This document shows positions 1-11,368 of a DNA stretch of 64,000 bases, one piece after another. The number at the start of each line of letters is the position of its first letter. Position 1 is the first letter of the stretch. The DNA lies in the NCBI GenBank assembly GCA_002286855.1, contig NRSV01000037.1, positions 186,001 to 250,000 on the forward strand, written 5' to 3'. This DNA is from Bipolaris cookei (lineage: Eukaryota > Ascomycota > Dothideomycetes > Pleosporales > Pleosporaceae). A model generated the notes under the pieces. That model was not told the origin of the DNA. It saw nothing but the letters and a program-made list of their open reading frames with translations, and made no database searches. Position numbers and translations under genes: made by a program.

Positions 1-428
1 TAGAGCCCGTTTGAAGGACTAGAGTATGACGAGAAGCAGCATGGAATCTGGCGCTGTGCAGGCGTTGCAAGCGTTGTTGGTGGTGAACCCTGCCGATGCG
101 CAGATGCGATGACGCTGGCGCTAAGGCCGCCAGAGCTACGCGCGTGCCTGTCTATGTACATCTGCGCACGACCTCTGCTCGTGGCATGACGTGGTGAGAT
201 GCCCGCTGAGGATCATGTCTCCATAGTGCGCTACCATTCCACTCAGGCGGATACTGTTCAAGAGCTGTCAACCCAGGGGGCCCACTGTAGGAGACAGTCC
301 CGCTCCGATTGGCGCAGGTACCCTTCACTAGCGCCCTCTTATCTAACTTCCTATGCCATTTTATACTTTCGTCTCTATAAAATATGCTCCTCAAGCAGGA
401 ACCTAACACAGCCGACTCATACTCTGCC
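1..428. other. Gene-free left edge and promoter of the first gene
   Basis: No coding frame is convincing here. The open frames on both strands are short and have no recognisable protein character. A TATA-like TATAAAAT lies at 376-383, about 45 bases before the chosen ATG of the next gene. Any gene lying left of the window cannot be judged. Confidence 0.5.
376..383 (+). promoter_or_regulatory. TATA-like box upstream of the gene at 429
   Basis: The octamer TATAAAAT sits 45 bases upstream of the ATG at 429. The position is plausible for a fungal TATA box with a very short leader, or it may be chance in AT-rich DNA. Confidence 0.3.
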
Positions 429-896
429 ATGGACGAAGAAGAAGACATCGACATAGCTGCAGCTATGGGCTTCTCCTCTTTTGGGGGAACCAAGAAGCGA
501 AAATTCGACCATGAAAACTCACCAAAGGCCAAAGCCGATGCAAGCGGTGCAAACTCCACCAAACTGGGGGTTAGAACGAAGAAAGTTGCTAGCGGAGAAG
601 TGAATGAGCCTGGAGCTTCCGAGTCAAAGAAACCCCCGGCAACAGATTCTGGTCTTGCCAGCTTCCTAGCACATGGCCAAACCCTTCCGGAAACTCCCCT
701 CGGCGCTGCTGATAGCCCTGCTCCGGACGATCAGTCTGCAATGGAAACTATATCATTTGGCGGACCTCCTATTTCGAGAGCAGAACTAAGTGCGCTTCGG
801 AATGGACTTCAGAACGAGAATGGGGACACGGCTTATTTTCTACCAAGTTTCGTTGAGGATCCTTGGGCCAAGCTCGGAAAAGGCAAGAGTGGATGA
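429..896 (+). CDS. Small conserved hypothetical protein, lysine-rich acidic N-terminus
   Basis: Single-exon gene of 155 residues. I chose the ATG at 429, which gives MDEEEDIDIAAAMGFSSFG, over the in-frame ATG at 384, because the acidic stretch followed by AMGFSSFG reads as a conserved N-terminus. A KKRK basic cluster near residue 23 could serve nuclear import. The middle is Ser/Pro/Ala-rich and probably disordered. The C-terminus has a second conserved-looking block, YFLPSFVEDPW, around residues 137-147. The AMGFSSF motif recalls short motifs in some spliceosomal proteins, but that is only a resemblance and I assign no function. It is probably a small nuclear fungal protein of unknown role. 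Confidence 0.7.
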   Translation: MDEEEDIDIAAAMGFSSFGGTKKRKFDHENSPKAKADASGANSTKLGVRTKKVASGEVNEPGASESKKPPATDSGLASFLAHGQTLPETPLGAADSPAPDDQSAMETISFGGPPISRAELSALRNGLQNENGDTAYFLPSFVEDPWAKLGKGKSG

Positions 897-3121
897 TGTA
901 AGTTTGGAGAATTAAAGAATATTAGTAGTTACTGATATGTACACACAGAATGCAAAATAACTGCACAAAACAGGTTATTGGCAAGATTGCACCAGAGGTT
1001 TGTAGCATCTCATTGAAGATGTTGAATTTGCTATGGTGTTCTACCGAGTATTGTTGTAGAGCGACCAGGGTCTAAAATCGACTAAAAGTGGTGCTTCTTG
1101 AGTGCTTGCGCACATCGACGTATTCAGATCACTGCGCTTGTGTCAAGACTAGTGTATATCGCACATCCATTAGGGCAGTGCGAGCTATGGCCGCGTTTTC
1201 TTGGGCTGGAAAAAAGCTGAAATCATTCATAACGTACCAAACGGTTGAAAGACATTGCTGAGAATTGATTGGCATTAGCTTATCGGCAAATTGACTAGAT
1301 CAGTAGTTGTGCAATTCAAAAGCTGTCGAATAGCATATCAATCAGATCCATTGGTGGTCGCTGAGAGCTAAAAGTCGCAGTCATTGGAAAGACATTACCA
1401 CTAGTATCTCCTGTCCGACACCACTCACTGACGAAGAACTGAAGAGCACATTCTGGGCCGTCAGAACGTCCGAGTAAATCGTACATGTGTAATTGACATA
1501 ACCTGAACCCAAAGCTTGTGAAACCCAAGTATCAATAAGATAGGAGTGGGGAATGGGAAATGCTGCTGCCTGGTGCCGCGCAAGATGTTGTACACTCCAT
1601 CTAGAAGCACACGAGATTAGACTGGACTCAAGCTGTTGGTTGAGTTGAATTCAAGTTCTCGGCCCTCCGGGTAAGTGTTCATGTAGGGCAGACGCTGGGG
1701 CGAGGGGTACAAGGGTGACCTAAAAGTAGTTACCATGCGCAACTCACATGGGCGGCATTGACAGCCGTGCCATACGATTGGCTCGTTCCGCGCCGTTGAA
1801 GCGCCAGTGTAACGCCTTCCATAGACAAAGGGCTCGGATGGTACAATGTGCAAGGACATAGCATGCAAATCAAAGCCGGTGGTCCTGGGAAGAGAGACGA
1901 GCTAGGTGGGATCCCTCACCGCCACTTATTGCCGTGCTTGGAGAGCAGTTGACTTGCAGCATGGGAACGTCTGGGGAATATGCGTGCGAGAAGCAGTACG
2001 ATGTTACGCAAAGCAGACATGGCACCTAAGGGCTCGAGACATTGGAGCGCCAAGGTGGAGGTGCAGCAAAGTGCATTGGTCGGGTTGGGTTGCTGTTCGC
2101 AAGCATGACGCACCGCACCACCGAGGGGCGGACTGTTAGTTCGGCGGGGCCTTGCTAGTCCCGCATCCTTCTCCACGACCTTCCATGACCATGACTACAA
2201 GAAAAAAGAGAACTCGTCGTCCAGTACACGCCCTCTTGCCAATTGCCCGGCATCTTCGTACACGCAATCGTCTCATCAAGCTTCTTTGGGCGCACGCCGC
2301 CACTGGTGTCATGCGCTGTCTGATCCTTTGCATCCCCCTCCAGATTGCATGCTCAATGGTGCTGGCAGCTGTCGAGCCAACGCATCAATTTGACAACACT
2401 TAGCATGCCCATCCGGCAGCCTACCCATGCATGTACACATCTCCACCGCCGCTGCTTTTACATGGCGTCTGTGTCTGCATCTGCTGCGCTTACTCTGCCC
2501 CGCTGCCTTTAGCAATACCTTGGTGCCGGCCATAGACGGCACTGCCTCCAGAATCGCAACTTTTTGCCATTGCAAGCCAATTCGCTCCCCGAGTCTTTTG
2601 TGCCGGCTGGAGCTGAGGCCGCTTGTCACTAGTTCCTTGTACGGGCCAATTGGCATCTCAAGCATTCACTATCGCTCCGAGGTATCGTGGATCGGCTGCG
2701 GCCCACGTCCAAGAGCCACCGTCCAGCCCAGTCTAAATGACGCTTTACAATCCGGCACCAGCGGGAACCATCCTCAGTGGATGTAATCGTATGCAGCTTT
2801 ATCACCACAACGGCGGGGTTGCGGTCATCACTCGGCATGAAGGGGTCAAAGCCATACCCCGTTGACCATGATGCTCCTAGCATGCTTGCAATGGAAAGGT
2901 ATAAAAAGGGTTCCTTTCGCTGGAATTTGGCTTGATATTTCTGATTCTCTATTCACTTCTTTGAAGATATCGTTATACCTTCGTCACATCTGGATCACTG
3001 TCTTGGCTTCCCACTTCAACACCTTGATCAACCACCAACTCTATCTGACCACTTGCGCCCTTCGCTAGTACACTACTCTGCAAACAATTCAAGACTACCG
3101 AGGAATATAGTATTATCCAAC
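897..3121. other. Intergenic region before KXD1
   Basis: About 2.2 kb. Open frames up to 119 codons occur on both strands but overlap one another and show no domain or motif. A minus-strand frame at 1316-1528 (70 codons) is the most protein-like, but it has no recognisable relative and no clear splice partners. The segment close to KXD1 holds a TATA-like box (2900-2907) and a pyrimidine-rich leader. Confidence 0.5.
2900..2907 (+). promoter_or_regulatory. TATA-like box of KXD1
   Basis: TATAAAAA lies 215 bases upstream of the KXD1 ATG and is followed by a C/T-rich leader with no long upstream frame. This fits a core promoter with a leader of about 190 nt. Confidence 0.4.
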
Positions 3122-3814
3122 ATGGCCTCTTCACAATCATTCTACAATCTGCCTCAGGCATCCTACCCAATCAACATGCCACAAAAGCCCGGATTTTTCT
3201 TCCCAGCCCACCAACATGGTTATGGACGCGTGTCAGGCTCACCACCCGAAGCTCCAGACAGCGTTACGACATCTGGTGTACCGTCGTACGAGCCGTCATC
3301 CACCTCTAGCAACTATGCTGGCAGTGCAAGCGATTATGAATCTACCAGCGGCGCCGCCAGCGTGGATCTCCTCGATTACATGGGTCGCCGTGTGAACGGC
3401 TCTTTCGATCCAATGCCACTAGATCGCAGTCTTGCAAAACAAGCACAAACGTAAGTTTCTGTCTATCAGTGTATTCTGAATCACCCGACTGCGATTAGAG
3501 TCGTGTAACTGACATTGTACGCAGGTCCGGTGAACTGAATGCTAAACAACGCGAGCTTTCTGAGTTACAAGCACTAGCTCAGCGCAGATTGGCTGGTGCT
3601 CGCATGAGCTTTGCAGACGGAATGAAGGCTGCAAAGGATGTACAGAAGGATTTGCAGTGGACTCAGAAGCGAGTCGAGTAGGTTTGCAATAATAGCCAAA
3701 TTGAATCACCGAACTAACGCCTCTGACAGCTCACTGAACAACCGAGCGGCACGCAAATACCCAGAGCAATTCCGCACCGCACAAAGCCGGTACCCAGCAC
3801 CAGTCGATTTCTAA
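3122..3814 (+). CDS. KXD1: KxDL-domain protein, BLOC-1-related subunit KXD1
   Basis: Three exons, 3122-3450, 3525-3677 and 3730-3814; both joins keep frame and both introns are GT..AG. The product of about 188 residues has a disordered Ser/Pro/Tyr-rich N-terminus. The conserved helical part begins around residue 78 with SVDLLDYMGRR and continues through the FDPMPLDRSLAKQAQTSG and RRLAGARMSFADGMKAA segments, ending in a predicted coiled coil. This is the fungal KxDL pattern. Members of the family are subunits of BLOC-1-type complexes that act at endosomes and vacuoles. In yeast, Kxd1 helps recycle endosomal Rab GAP activity; the role here is by family. The 5' leader is long. The SEC18 gene lies downstream on the other strand. 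Confidence 0.85.
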
Positions 3815-6166
3815 GTCGATTCGACATTTTTCAAATTTTGCTTACCGCACTGTGGATGACACCAATATACGATTTTCGGTTTTTCAAACTATGGGCGGCA
3901 TTCGGTCACTTTACTATTCCCCAGTACTTTATCGGTTTTCTCTATTTTTAAAAAACGTTCCAGCACCTTTTTCGCGATGTTCGGACTCCAGAAGCAAGCT
4001 CGATATTGCGACCTGTCGTTCCCAATTTCCGCTCCACTGTGCTCCACCCTCGGCAGCCGGCCTCGCTGCTTTTAGCGTCCCACATGCCAGCTTTTCTTTT
4101 TCAGGAATTGTGACGCGGTTCGGCCCGTTGCCTGATGCAAGTGCTACGCGCCTGCTGGCAGCTAGCGAACGAATCGCGGCTTTTGGATGGCGTTTGGGTC
4201 AGGAACGGGGCGGGTAGCTGACGTATCTCCTAGAGGACGGTCGCTTCGCTAGGTGCAGAGTGGGAGCTGGTGAGCTTGCTCATTCGCTTAGAGCTGAAAA
4301 ATAGCGCCTCGATCCATCCGGGCGGTTTCTGGGCAGCGGGAAAGCGCCTGTTTCATATTTCTTCGTCTACGTAGTTGTGTTTAGGTTGGCGTCATGATGA
4401 CAACGGGACTTTTTGGTTAACACTGGGGTGAATAGCCACGGGGGGTGTTCCTTGATACGGCCTTTATAGTTTTTGAATCTTACTCACATCGTTGATGTAA
4501 CGGCTCATGTGATGAATATGGGAAGCCCTTCTCGGTGGGGCAGTCAATCCCCCTGAAGACACGTGAAACCACATACCATTCCATTCCAGTCGTAGCGTGA
4601 CTGGACGAAACGCACCATTATCGTATATCCTGCTTCAAAAAAGTGGTGAGAGCCGTATATGTACATATGTACGTAGTCGTCAACCCCCGAGGGGGGTGGA
4701 TATGCAACGTACCCAACCCAAGCATGCACAAGCAACTCATACCATTACTACCCCCACAGTCAAACCAGGTACCTGCCCTGCCAATAGACCCGCATCCCCC
4801 CCCCCACGTTTATACCTGCACGCACGAAAAGGAAAAAGAGAACGTCAAGAAGACAGGGTACCACCTCGGAGATTATCAAGCCCGACACTCTCCCCACTCC
4901 CAACAACAGCAAAGTCAAACTCTAATGGAAATGTATGCAAGCTTGAAGGTCAAATCATGACTGTATTTCCCAGAAAATAATATCACATATGTTCCATGAA
5001 GAGGAAAAATCAAAACCTCTCCACCCTCCTCTTCCTAGCAAGCAAAAGAGGGGCAATTCTGTGAAGTATCCTTCCCTCACACTACCCCTTTCGAGCCTCT
5101 TCAGCACCATCACACACCGTGCTCTTCGTCTACGTATACAAGTTCCACGGTAATACCCTTGCCACTTTTTTTCCCTCTCCCCTTTCTCTCGTTAGACACA
5201 AGCAGGGGTGGCGGGGGGAAATACTTGTACCAGGCAGCGGAAGCAAAGCGGCTCAAGTACGACGTCAGCTTTTTTGGGTGCCTAAAAGGTGTAGGTGGTG
5301 GGGAATGCTTCCTTTCTAGTTCTGTTATTGTACCTTTGAGCTAAATTTAGAGGATTTGATGGGAGGTTTAAAAGGATGAAAGCAGAGCCATTAAGCTTTG
5401 TCGTTTCCAATGAAAGGGGCACAGGGAGAGAGGAAGACGTGTATCTTGTATGTACGACATGAAAGCCTCAGGGTCAAGGAACCGCATGTCAGATGTGAGG
5501 TTATCGAAAAATGGCCTGACAGTGACGAAATTCGGTATTTTTGAGGCAAACAGGGGGTGGACCGGGTGAGGTAGGGAGGTGTAGGTAGTGCAATGTTGTA
5601 CGGTATCGGGGGTCTTTCGGGTGCGGTGACGAGAATTGAAGGGCTCTTCTTAATACCTTAAGCATTTTCTCGTATTCAATCTAGAAAAGAAGAAGTTATG
5701 GAGCTGTGATTTGAAGATAGTAAATGCGTGGGTATAACATGCATGTCGGAACGGGTTATGTTATAATCTTACGGTTGATTGAACTGCATGTAGAACAGTG
5801 ATAAAGGTGTGCAAATCAGATGTAAATGACTTCGATTGAGAATGCTTTCTCGACAGGCACAGTCTTTTGTTTGTCACTGACGGCGAAGCTACACGGCTTC
5901 TCCATGCAGTGATTGGGTATACATTATAAACCTCTGTCGACACATAAACCGAAGTTACGTTAGGGTGAGAGCAATTGAACACCAGACAAGTACGACGGTT
6001 TTAGCCGTCAGGCAATGTTCGGCATAAAATCTATGGACTCTACGAACATGAACTGCCCTAGCTTGACCGTCTATGGATGACCGCAGCTATGCGTGCTACG
6101 TGCAAATGCTACGTATGAAACAACCAGCAAGCGTTGTTTAGCCTTTTCAATGTGGCTACAATCCAA
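3815..6166. other. Intergenic region between convergent KXD1 and SEC18
   Basis: About 2.35 kb between two gene 3' ends. I see no coding frame of quality. A cytosine run lies near 4794-4805 and several CACG/TACGTA-rich patches occur. The open frames at 3852-4217 and 4597-4980 have low-complexity composition and no family resemblance. Confidence 0.5.
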
Positions 6167-8762
6167 TTACAAAGCCTTATTCGCTGCAATTGCGCTTGAC
6201 ATGTATCGAGCGAATCGGCCAGGAACATCCTGATCCTGCTTCGCAGTTTCGATACCGCTGAGGATGTTGTCAATACCCACTCCAATCTCCTTGCTTCCAG
6301 TAATCTCCTCAATCTCACCGATGGCACGTCGCTGGTCGGCATCTGAGAAGGCGCCGGATTCGCTGAGAACGTTTGCAAGTTCGCCTTGAGTGTTAACATT
6401 GGGTACAGCGATTTCACCTTTGAAGCGACCAAGAAGCTGAAGCTGATCAAGCACTGAACGCTCAGTGGTTGTGGCAAACACTAACAAGCGGCGATCCTGA
6501 GTTTGTTAGCTTGGTTCCTTACATTTGACTTTTTGCAGCAATATACCTTTGGTGGTACCTTGCTCAGGAGCATCTTCAACGCAGACAAAACAGTGTTGCT
6601 AAACCTAGGACCAATCGGTACCCATTCCAGCATCGACTCAATGGAATCGAGAACTATGATGCTCAACGGGCTCTTGTAAGCATCCCTGAATATCTTATCA
6701 AGATGCTGCACTTTTTGCGAATCGCCATAACCAATCATGTCTTCAGCCGAAATCAGTTTGATGAAGGGGTAGCCCGAATCCATTGCCATCTTAGCAGCTA
6801 ATGCAGTCTTTCCAGAACCAGGCGGTCCATGCAAAAGGACAGGTAGCAATGGTGTAGACGCCGAATTTCTGACTTGATTGATGTACAGACGCCCATCTTC
6901 CAAGATATCCCTGATGAAGGGCGAAAAGTGGATGATGCCGCGCATAACTCGTTTGCCGAGTTCTTCTTCGGCAACACCAAATAACGGCTTTACGTCGTCA
7001 AGTGCAGTTATGAAGTCCTGACGCATGACCCTCATGTTCTCGACATCTGCCTTGACTGTAGTGCCACCCTGGAGATGACGACCAAAGGCATACGATGTTG
7101 CTGCCTTGACCAGACCATTCAGTTCGGCTCCCGAAAAGTTCTTGGTAAGTTTTGCTAGCTCTTCAACGTCAACATCCGTTTCCAAGACGTTGTTCTTTCG
7201 CATCTTGGTGGTGTGAATCTTCAGGATCTGAGCGCGGCCCGATTCATCAGGCAACGAAATCTCCAAATGGACTTCAAGACGACCAGGGCGCAGGAGAGCC
7301 TCGTCGATCATGTCCATTCGGTTCGTCATACCGATGAGAAGAATGTTGTTCAATTGCTCCACACCGTCCAACTTGGACAGCAGCTGGTTGACGACACTGT
7401 CACCTACGCCAGTGCCGCCGCCACTACCCGACCCTCTCTGCTTGCAAACGGCGTCGAGTTCGTCAAAAATAATGATGTGAAGTCCACTTTCGTCGCCTTT
7501 TTCCTTTTGTTCTTTCTCTGCATCTGCAAACATTTTTCGAATATTCTCCTCGGACGCTCCGACGTACTTGTTCAAAACTTCGGGACCGTTGATGACCTTG
7601 GGCTCACGAGCATTGAGCATCTTTCCGATTTGCCTCGCCATCAGGGTTTTACCGGTTCCAGGAGGGCCATACAAAAGCAAACCGCGCACATGGTTGATAC
7701 CTAGTCTCTCCACAATACTAGGGGGGAAGATGCGGGAAGCGAAAGCTCTCCTGAAGATGGCACTGAACTCGGTATCCAGTCCACCAATGCCCATATCCTC
7801 AAACTTGAAGCCCGGCTGAATGATGGAGTTTGCTGCTGCTCGCTTCGCTGACGCTTTGATTTTGAGCTCTGACCGAGCATCCTTGAAGAAGTCGACCTGG
7901 GTATGTCTTGTGAGGATACCGCGAGCTCGTGGATCAGTGATGGAGGGCATGTCAGTTTCTTCCTTCTCCATGGATAGGTCTGCAAGCTGTACCGTCCGTA
8001 CAGACAACCTGAGGGGTATATTTTTTACATCAAGAAGCAGTTGTTGACCAGGAGCTAGGATTTGGTTCTCGAAGCTCTTCTTGAAGAACGTGGCGAGCTC
8101 GTCCTGGTCGTATGGTATGTCTGTAGTCTTTCTTGCCGCGAATCCGACTTCGACCTCGAGCGTCCCCAAGTAGGATTTTCCTTGACTTTGACTGAAGTGG
8201 TCATACTGCGCCACCGTAACTACCTCCTGAGGACCAAGAGATATGCCAGCCCATGTTCTTTGTGCATCAGTAAGACCGATTTCGCCCGGCGGGCATCCTT
8301 GTGTAGGCCGTGCAGAGAGAGCAAAGTTTCCGTTGACGAGGATGTAGATGTCGGAGCCGTCGGGGTTTGGTTGGAAATCTTGAGGAGATACTGCGACCCT
8401 GTGTATCTGTCAGGAGGAGCCATGTAAAAGTTGAACCCACAAGATGGCTACGAAGTAAAAGAAATTGAAGAGCATCTTCTGTATACGTACAGATTGCCAA
8501 ATGCATAAGCATTGCCTCCTGGGCTCTTGATTGGGCGCAATTGCCTCACAGGCCCGCCACCACCACCACCGCCGCCTTGCCTCGCAGGCATACGTTGAGC
8601 AGCGGGTGGAGGAGCACCGTATCCAGCCATTCTGGGGTCGTAGTTACGCGATGGCTGCTGTTGTGGGGGTTGCTGTGGCTGTGGCTGTCCATAGCCTTCG
8701 TTGCGTGGTGGAGGTCTTGGAGAGCTTCCTGGAAGACCGGGGACTCGATCTCGGTTGAACAT
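6167..8762 (-). CDS. SEC18: Vesicular-fusion ATPase Sec18 (NSF)
   Basis: Minus-strand gene with three exons, 8762-8491, 8398-6547 and 6496-6167. Both joins keep frame and the product is 817 residues, normal for fungal Sec18. The N-terminus is Pro/Gln/Gly-rich with a run of eight glycines. The NSF N-domain starts near residue 70. D1 has Walker A GPPGTGKT at about 335-342 and Walker B IIIFDE at about 399-404. D2 has Walker A GPPGSGKT at about 615-622. Sec18 is a hexameric ATPase that, with alpha-SNAP/Sec17, takes apart SNARE complexes on membranes and so supports all vesicle fusion. The start at 8762 is the first ATG and opens the frame MFNRDRVPG. No signs of decay are seen. Confidence 0.96.
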
Positions 8763-9290
8763 TTTGCGACGGAAGTAACGATGGGATTGGTTTAAGTAGG
8801 TGCTACTAGAGTATGGCCACGTATTTTCTGTGCGAAGGCAGCAGCACTTGCTACCCAAGCTGTAAGGTAGCTACAATGGGCTGGGAGATGCAAATGATCT
8901 GATTGCTGTGCCGTATTGTTGGCGTGGCACGATAATGTGCGTGGGTTGGCTGAGTCTGCCTAATATGTACAACCCAAGGTTCTTTTGTATTAGTCGTGGG
9001 AAAATCCAGACTCCGACGCTTTTGTTGTATTTGTTGTATCGTATACGTTTCTGATTACTGGAGTTGGAGCATGGGCCAAGCCACATGCCCCCCCTTCCCC
9101 ACCATTGTACTATGTGCTTAATTATCTGGCCGCGCCCCTGGTGTACTACAATGGCGTATAGTGAATAGTCCTATCACAACAGTACGATTACTCAATAATA
9201 CCACGTATTTGTTAGCTGTTAGAAGAAAAATCATGTTAACCGCCTGTGAACGGCGCTGAAGAGGAATTTAGCGTAAGCTTCACATTGACC
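8763..9290. other. SEC18 upstream region, AT-rich
   Basis: No supported gene. This presumably holds the SEC18 promoter. The short open frames here are mutually overlapping and have no domain. Confidence 0.45.
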
Positions 9291-9292
9291 TG

Positions 9293-9412
9293 GCTACTGT
9301 AGCTACTGTTGCTACTTTGTCTACTTTGTCTGCTTTGTCTGTCTTGAATACTCTAGCTGCTAAGAATGCTAGCTACTCTTGCTGCTCTTGCTACTATTGC
9401 TGTTCATTAATG
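9293..9412 (+). repeat. Degenerate 9-bp tandem repeat (GCTACTNTN)
   Basis: From 9293 the sequence reads as successive 9-mers gctactgta, gctactgtt, gctactttg, tctactttg, tctgctttg. It then becomes more diverged, and cleaner units return near 9372-9412. About 13 units are recognisable. The array lies in non-coding, AT-rich DNA. Confidence 0.6.
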
Positions 9413-9905
9413 CAAAGGAAATCCCATATTTGTCACGTGACTAGACGCTAGTACGTAGAAGGAGATTCTAATCATCCCGATATAGTGCTAACGAATATGA
9501 GCAGAGCTTCTTTAAGCTAATTAGATCGGATCGCTTCTTACAGAAAACACAACTCGGATCGATCATAACATACAGCTAAAGTTACAACAAGACATAAGAA
9601 ATGTAGCATTCTGACCCTCTTATGTTATGCGCAATTCTGTCCGTGACAATTGTCTGTCACCAGTAGGTTGATTAGTAGTAATTTGGGCTGATGTTGCTAG
9701 GGCGTTCTTGTATTCATTGTACTAATGTATCGAGAGCCTCGTGGAGCTGCGTTATTACGAGCACTGTTGCCTGCCTGGCGTAAATTCTCTGTACTATGCC
9801 AAGACCTAGCTACCAGCCTCCCTTCGTGCCATCCTATGTGGCACAAAGTACCCAGTTGCCGTCAACAGATATAAAGCCGTTCATATAAATACAGTCAGTT
9901 TCATA
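9413..9905. other. AT-rich gene-free stretch
   Basis: No coding frame over 60 codons. The composition differs from the gene-rich neighbours and it lies between the 9-bp array and the inverted-repeat element, so it may be old, decayed repeat DNA. Confidence 0.4.
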
Positions 9906-10077
9906 TATGGGCAAATCGTTCTTTTTGGAAAACAGGTCAAGCAGAAGTTAGCGTACCAAATTTTGGTTCTACCGATCAGAGGAAATATTATTGACAGCCT
10001 CTGTTTGATTGGCTGAAAATGACTTTGGTACACTAACTTCTGCTTGACCTATTTTCCAAAAAAAAGATTTGCCCCTG
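9906..10077. mobile_element. MITE-like element with ~54-bp terminal inverted repeats
   Basis: The left arm at 9906-9960 and the reverse complement of the right arm at 10024-10077 match over about 54 bases with only a few differences. They share GGGCAAATC near the outer end, AGGTCAAGCAGAAGTTAG in the middle and GTACCAAA at the inner end. TA dinucleotides flank both ends (9904-9905 and 10078-10079), as expected for a Tc1/mariner-type target duplication. The roughly 60-base centre holds a smaller inverted repeat, CAGAGG..CCTCTG. There is no coding capacity, so movement would need a transposase from elsewhere. The family name is unknown to me. Confidence 0.75.
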
Positions 10078-10079
10078 TA

Positions 10080-11368
10080 TGCGTGATGGCGTTGGCACTT
10101 ACTGCCAACGCTGCTCCAACGCGCGACTTACCAAGGGGCACAAGAATAGTATGCAAACAAATCTTTCACAACCCCCTCGTATATCTAATTACAGATTGCA
10201 ACTAATGTCAAGTTTTTCTTTGCAGTGTGAGGCTAATGTTATATGCAGGTGCCCTTGTATTTGGTTTGTTACGATTCAAGATATAGGATATGCACCAGAG
10301 GGTTCCTAGTTAATGGTGCGACAAATGAAGACTGCGTGGACGTATGTTACTAGGATAGAGAATGCAGAAAAGTTAGTTGAGGACTGCTTGGTTTCACGAC
10401 TTAAGTTCTAATTACGACTACTGTAGTAGGCCAACAATCTGCTTGCGTGTACACGCGCAGCACAACACCAATACAATCTATTTAGAGCGGTAGCTTTGAA
10501 AATCGTAAGCATATTATTGTTGGCACCTAGGATGGGCGAGTAACTAGGCGTGTTGAAGCTGTCACGATACTCTTATACTAGATCCAGGAGAGGACAATCC
10601 TCAGGGATCCTCCGGGTGTTATGGGCGGAGAGGCCTGTTCGATGAGTATACATTCATCTGTTGTACAGAAAAAGAAAGACAATAAGTAAAACTATTGCAC
10701 AACACCCATGTCTCATACTCTTGCCTTCTTACCTAATCGTACGCATGCGTAGCTATATGATCTCAGAATCACATAAATTTCTAGTAAAAGGGGCGTAGCC
10801 CTTTATACCAGGCACTCCTTGGGCCAGAGAAGCCGTAGGCATGTACACAGAGTGTATAACTTCCATCTAAACCCTCAGAAGAACTCTAAGAATTTGTCTT
10901 ACTTTAGACTATTCCACCTCTTTACCTATAACAGATGCATGTAATAAGACTACTGAAGTAGGGGTAGTGATTTTAGTACGTGGCGTGAAACAAGTGATAG
11001 GTTGAATCAATCTCAGACTGACGTATTGATCAGTCTGAAGTCTACCTGCATCGTCGGCGGTTCGCCGACCCACTACTGCTACTTCGAAAACCTTGTTTAT
11101 AGACGCAGTAGCACAGACGGTAGGAGTGTTATTGAGACATTTATTGGGCACAAATTTGCATAAGCCGATCACGCAGTCAGTCTTGAAATCAAGTGTGGCT
11201 GCCCAGGGTCAGATGCGGAATGGTGTGGCGCACGCGCGGGCCGGCGGTATGACGCGCGGAGCCTCATCCATGTTCCTCAACGCGAACGTCAGGTGCATTA
11301 CAAGTGCGACCACCACACGGTGTCCAGGTTGATTAAGAGTAAGCAAAGGTTGTGCTCATGGATGCAGA
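10080..11368. other. Gene-free stretch before SPT8
   Basis: About 1.3 kb without a supported gene. Opposed open frames of 87 and 79 codons overlap at 10909-11332 and look like chance. The last 200 bases should contain the SPT8 promoter. Confidence 0.45.

Noticed and set aside
1316..1528. 70-codon minus-strand frame with a fairly natural composition
   Set aside because: No homologous feel to any family, no splice partners and no promoter context; too short to support alone.
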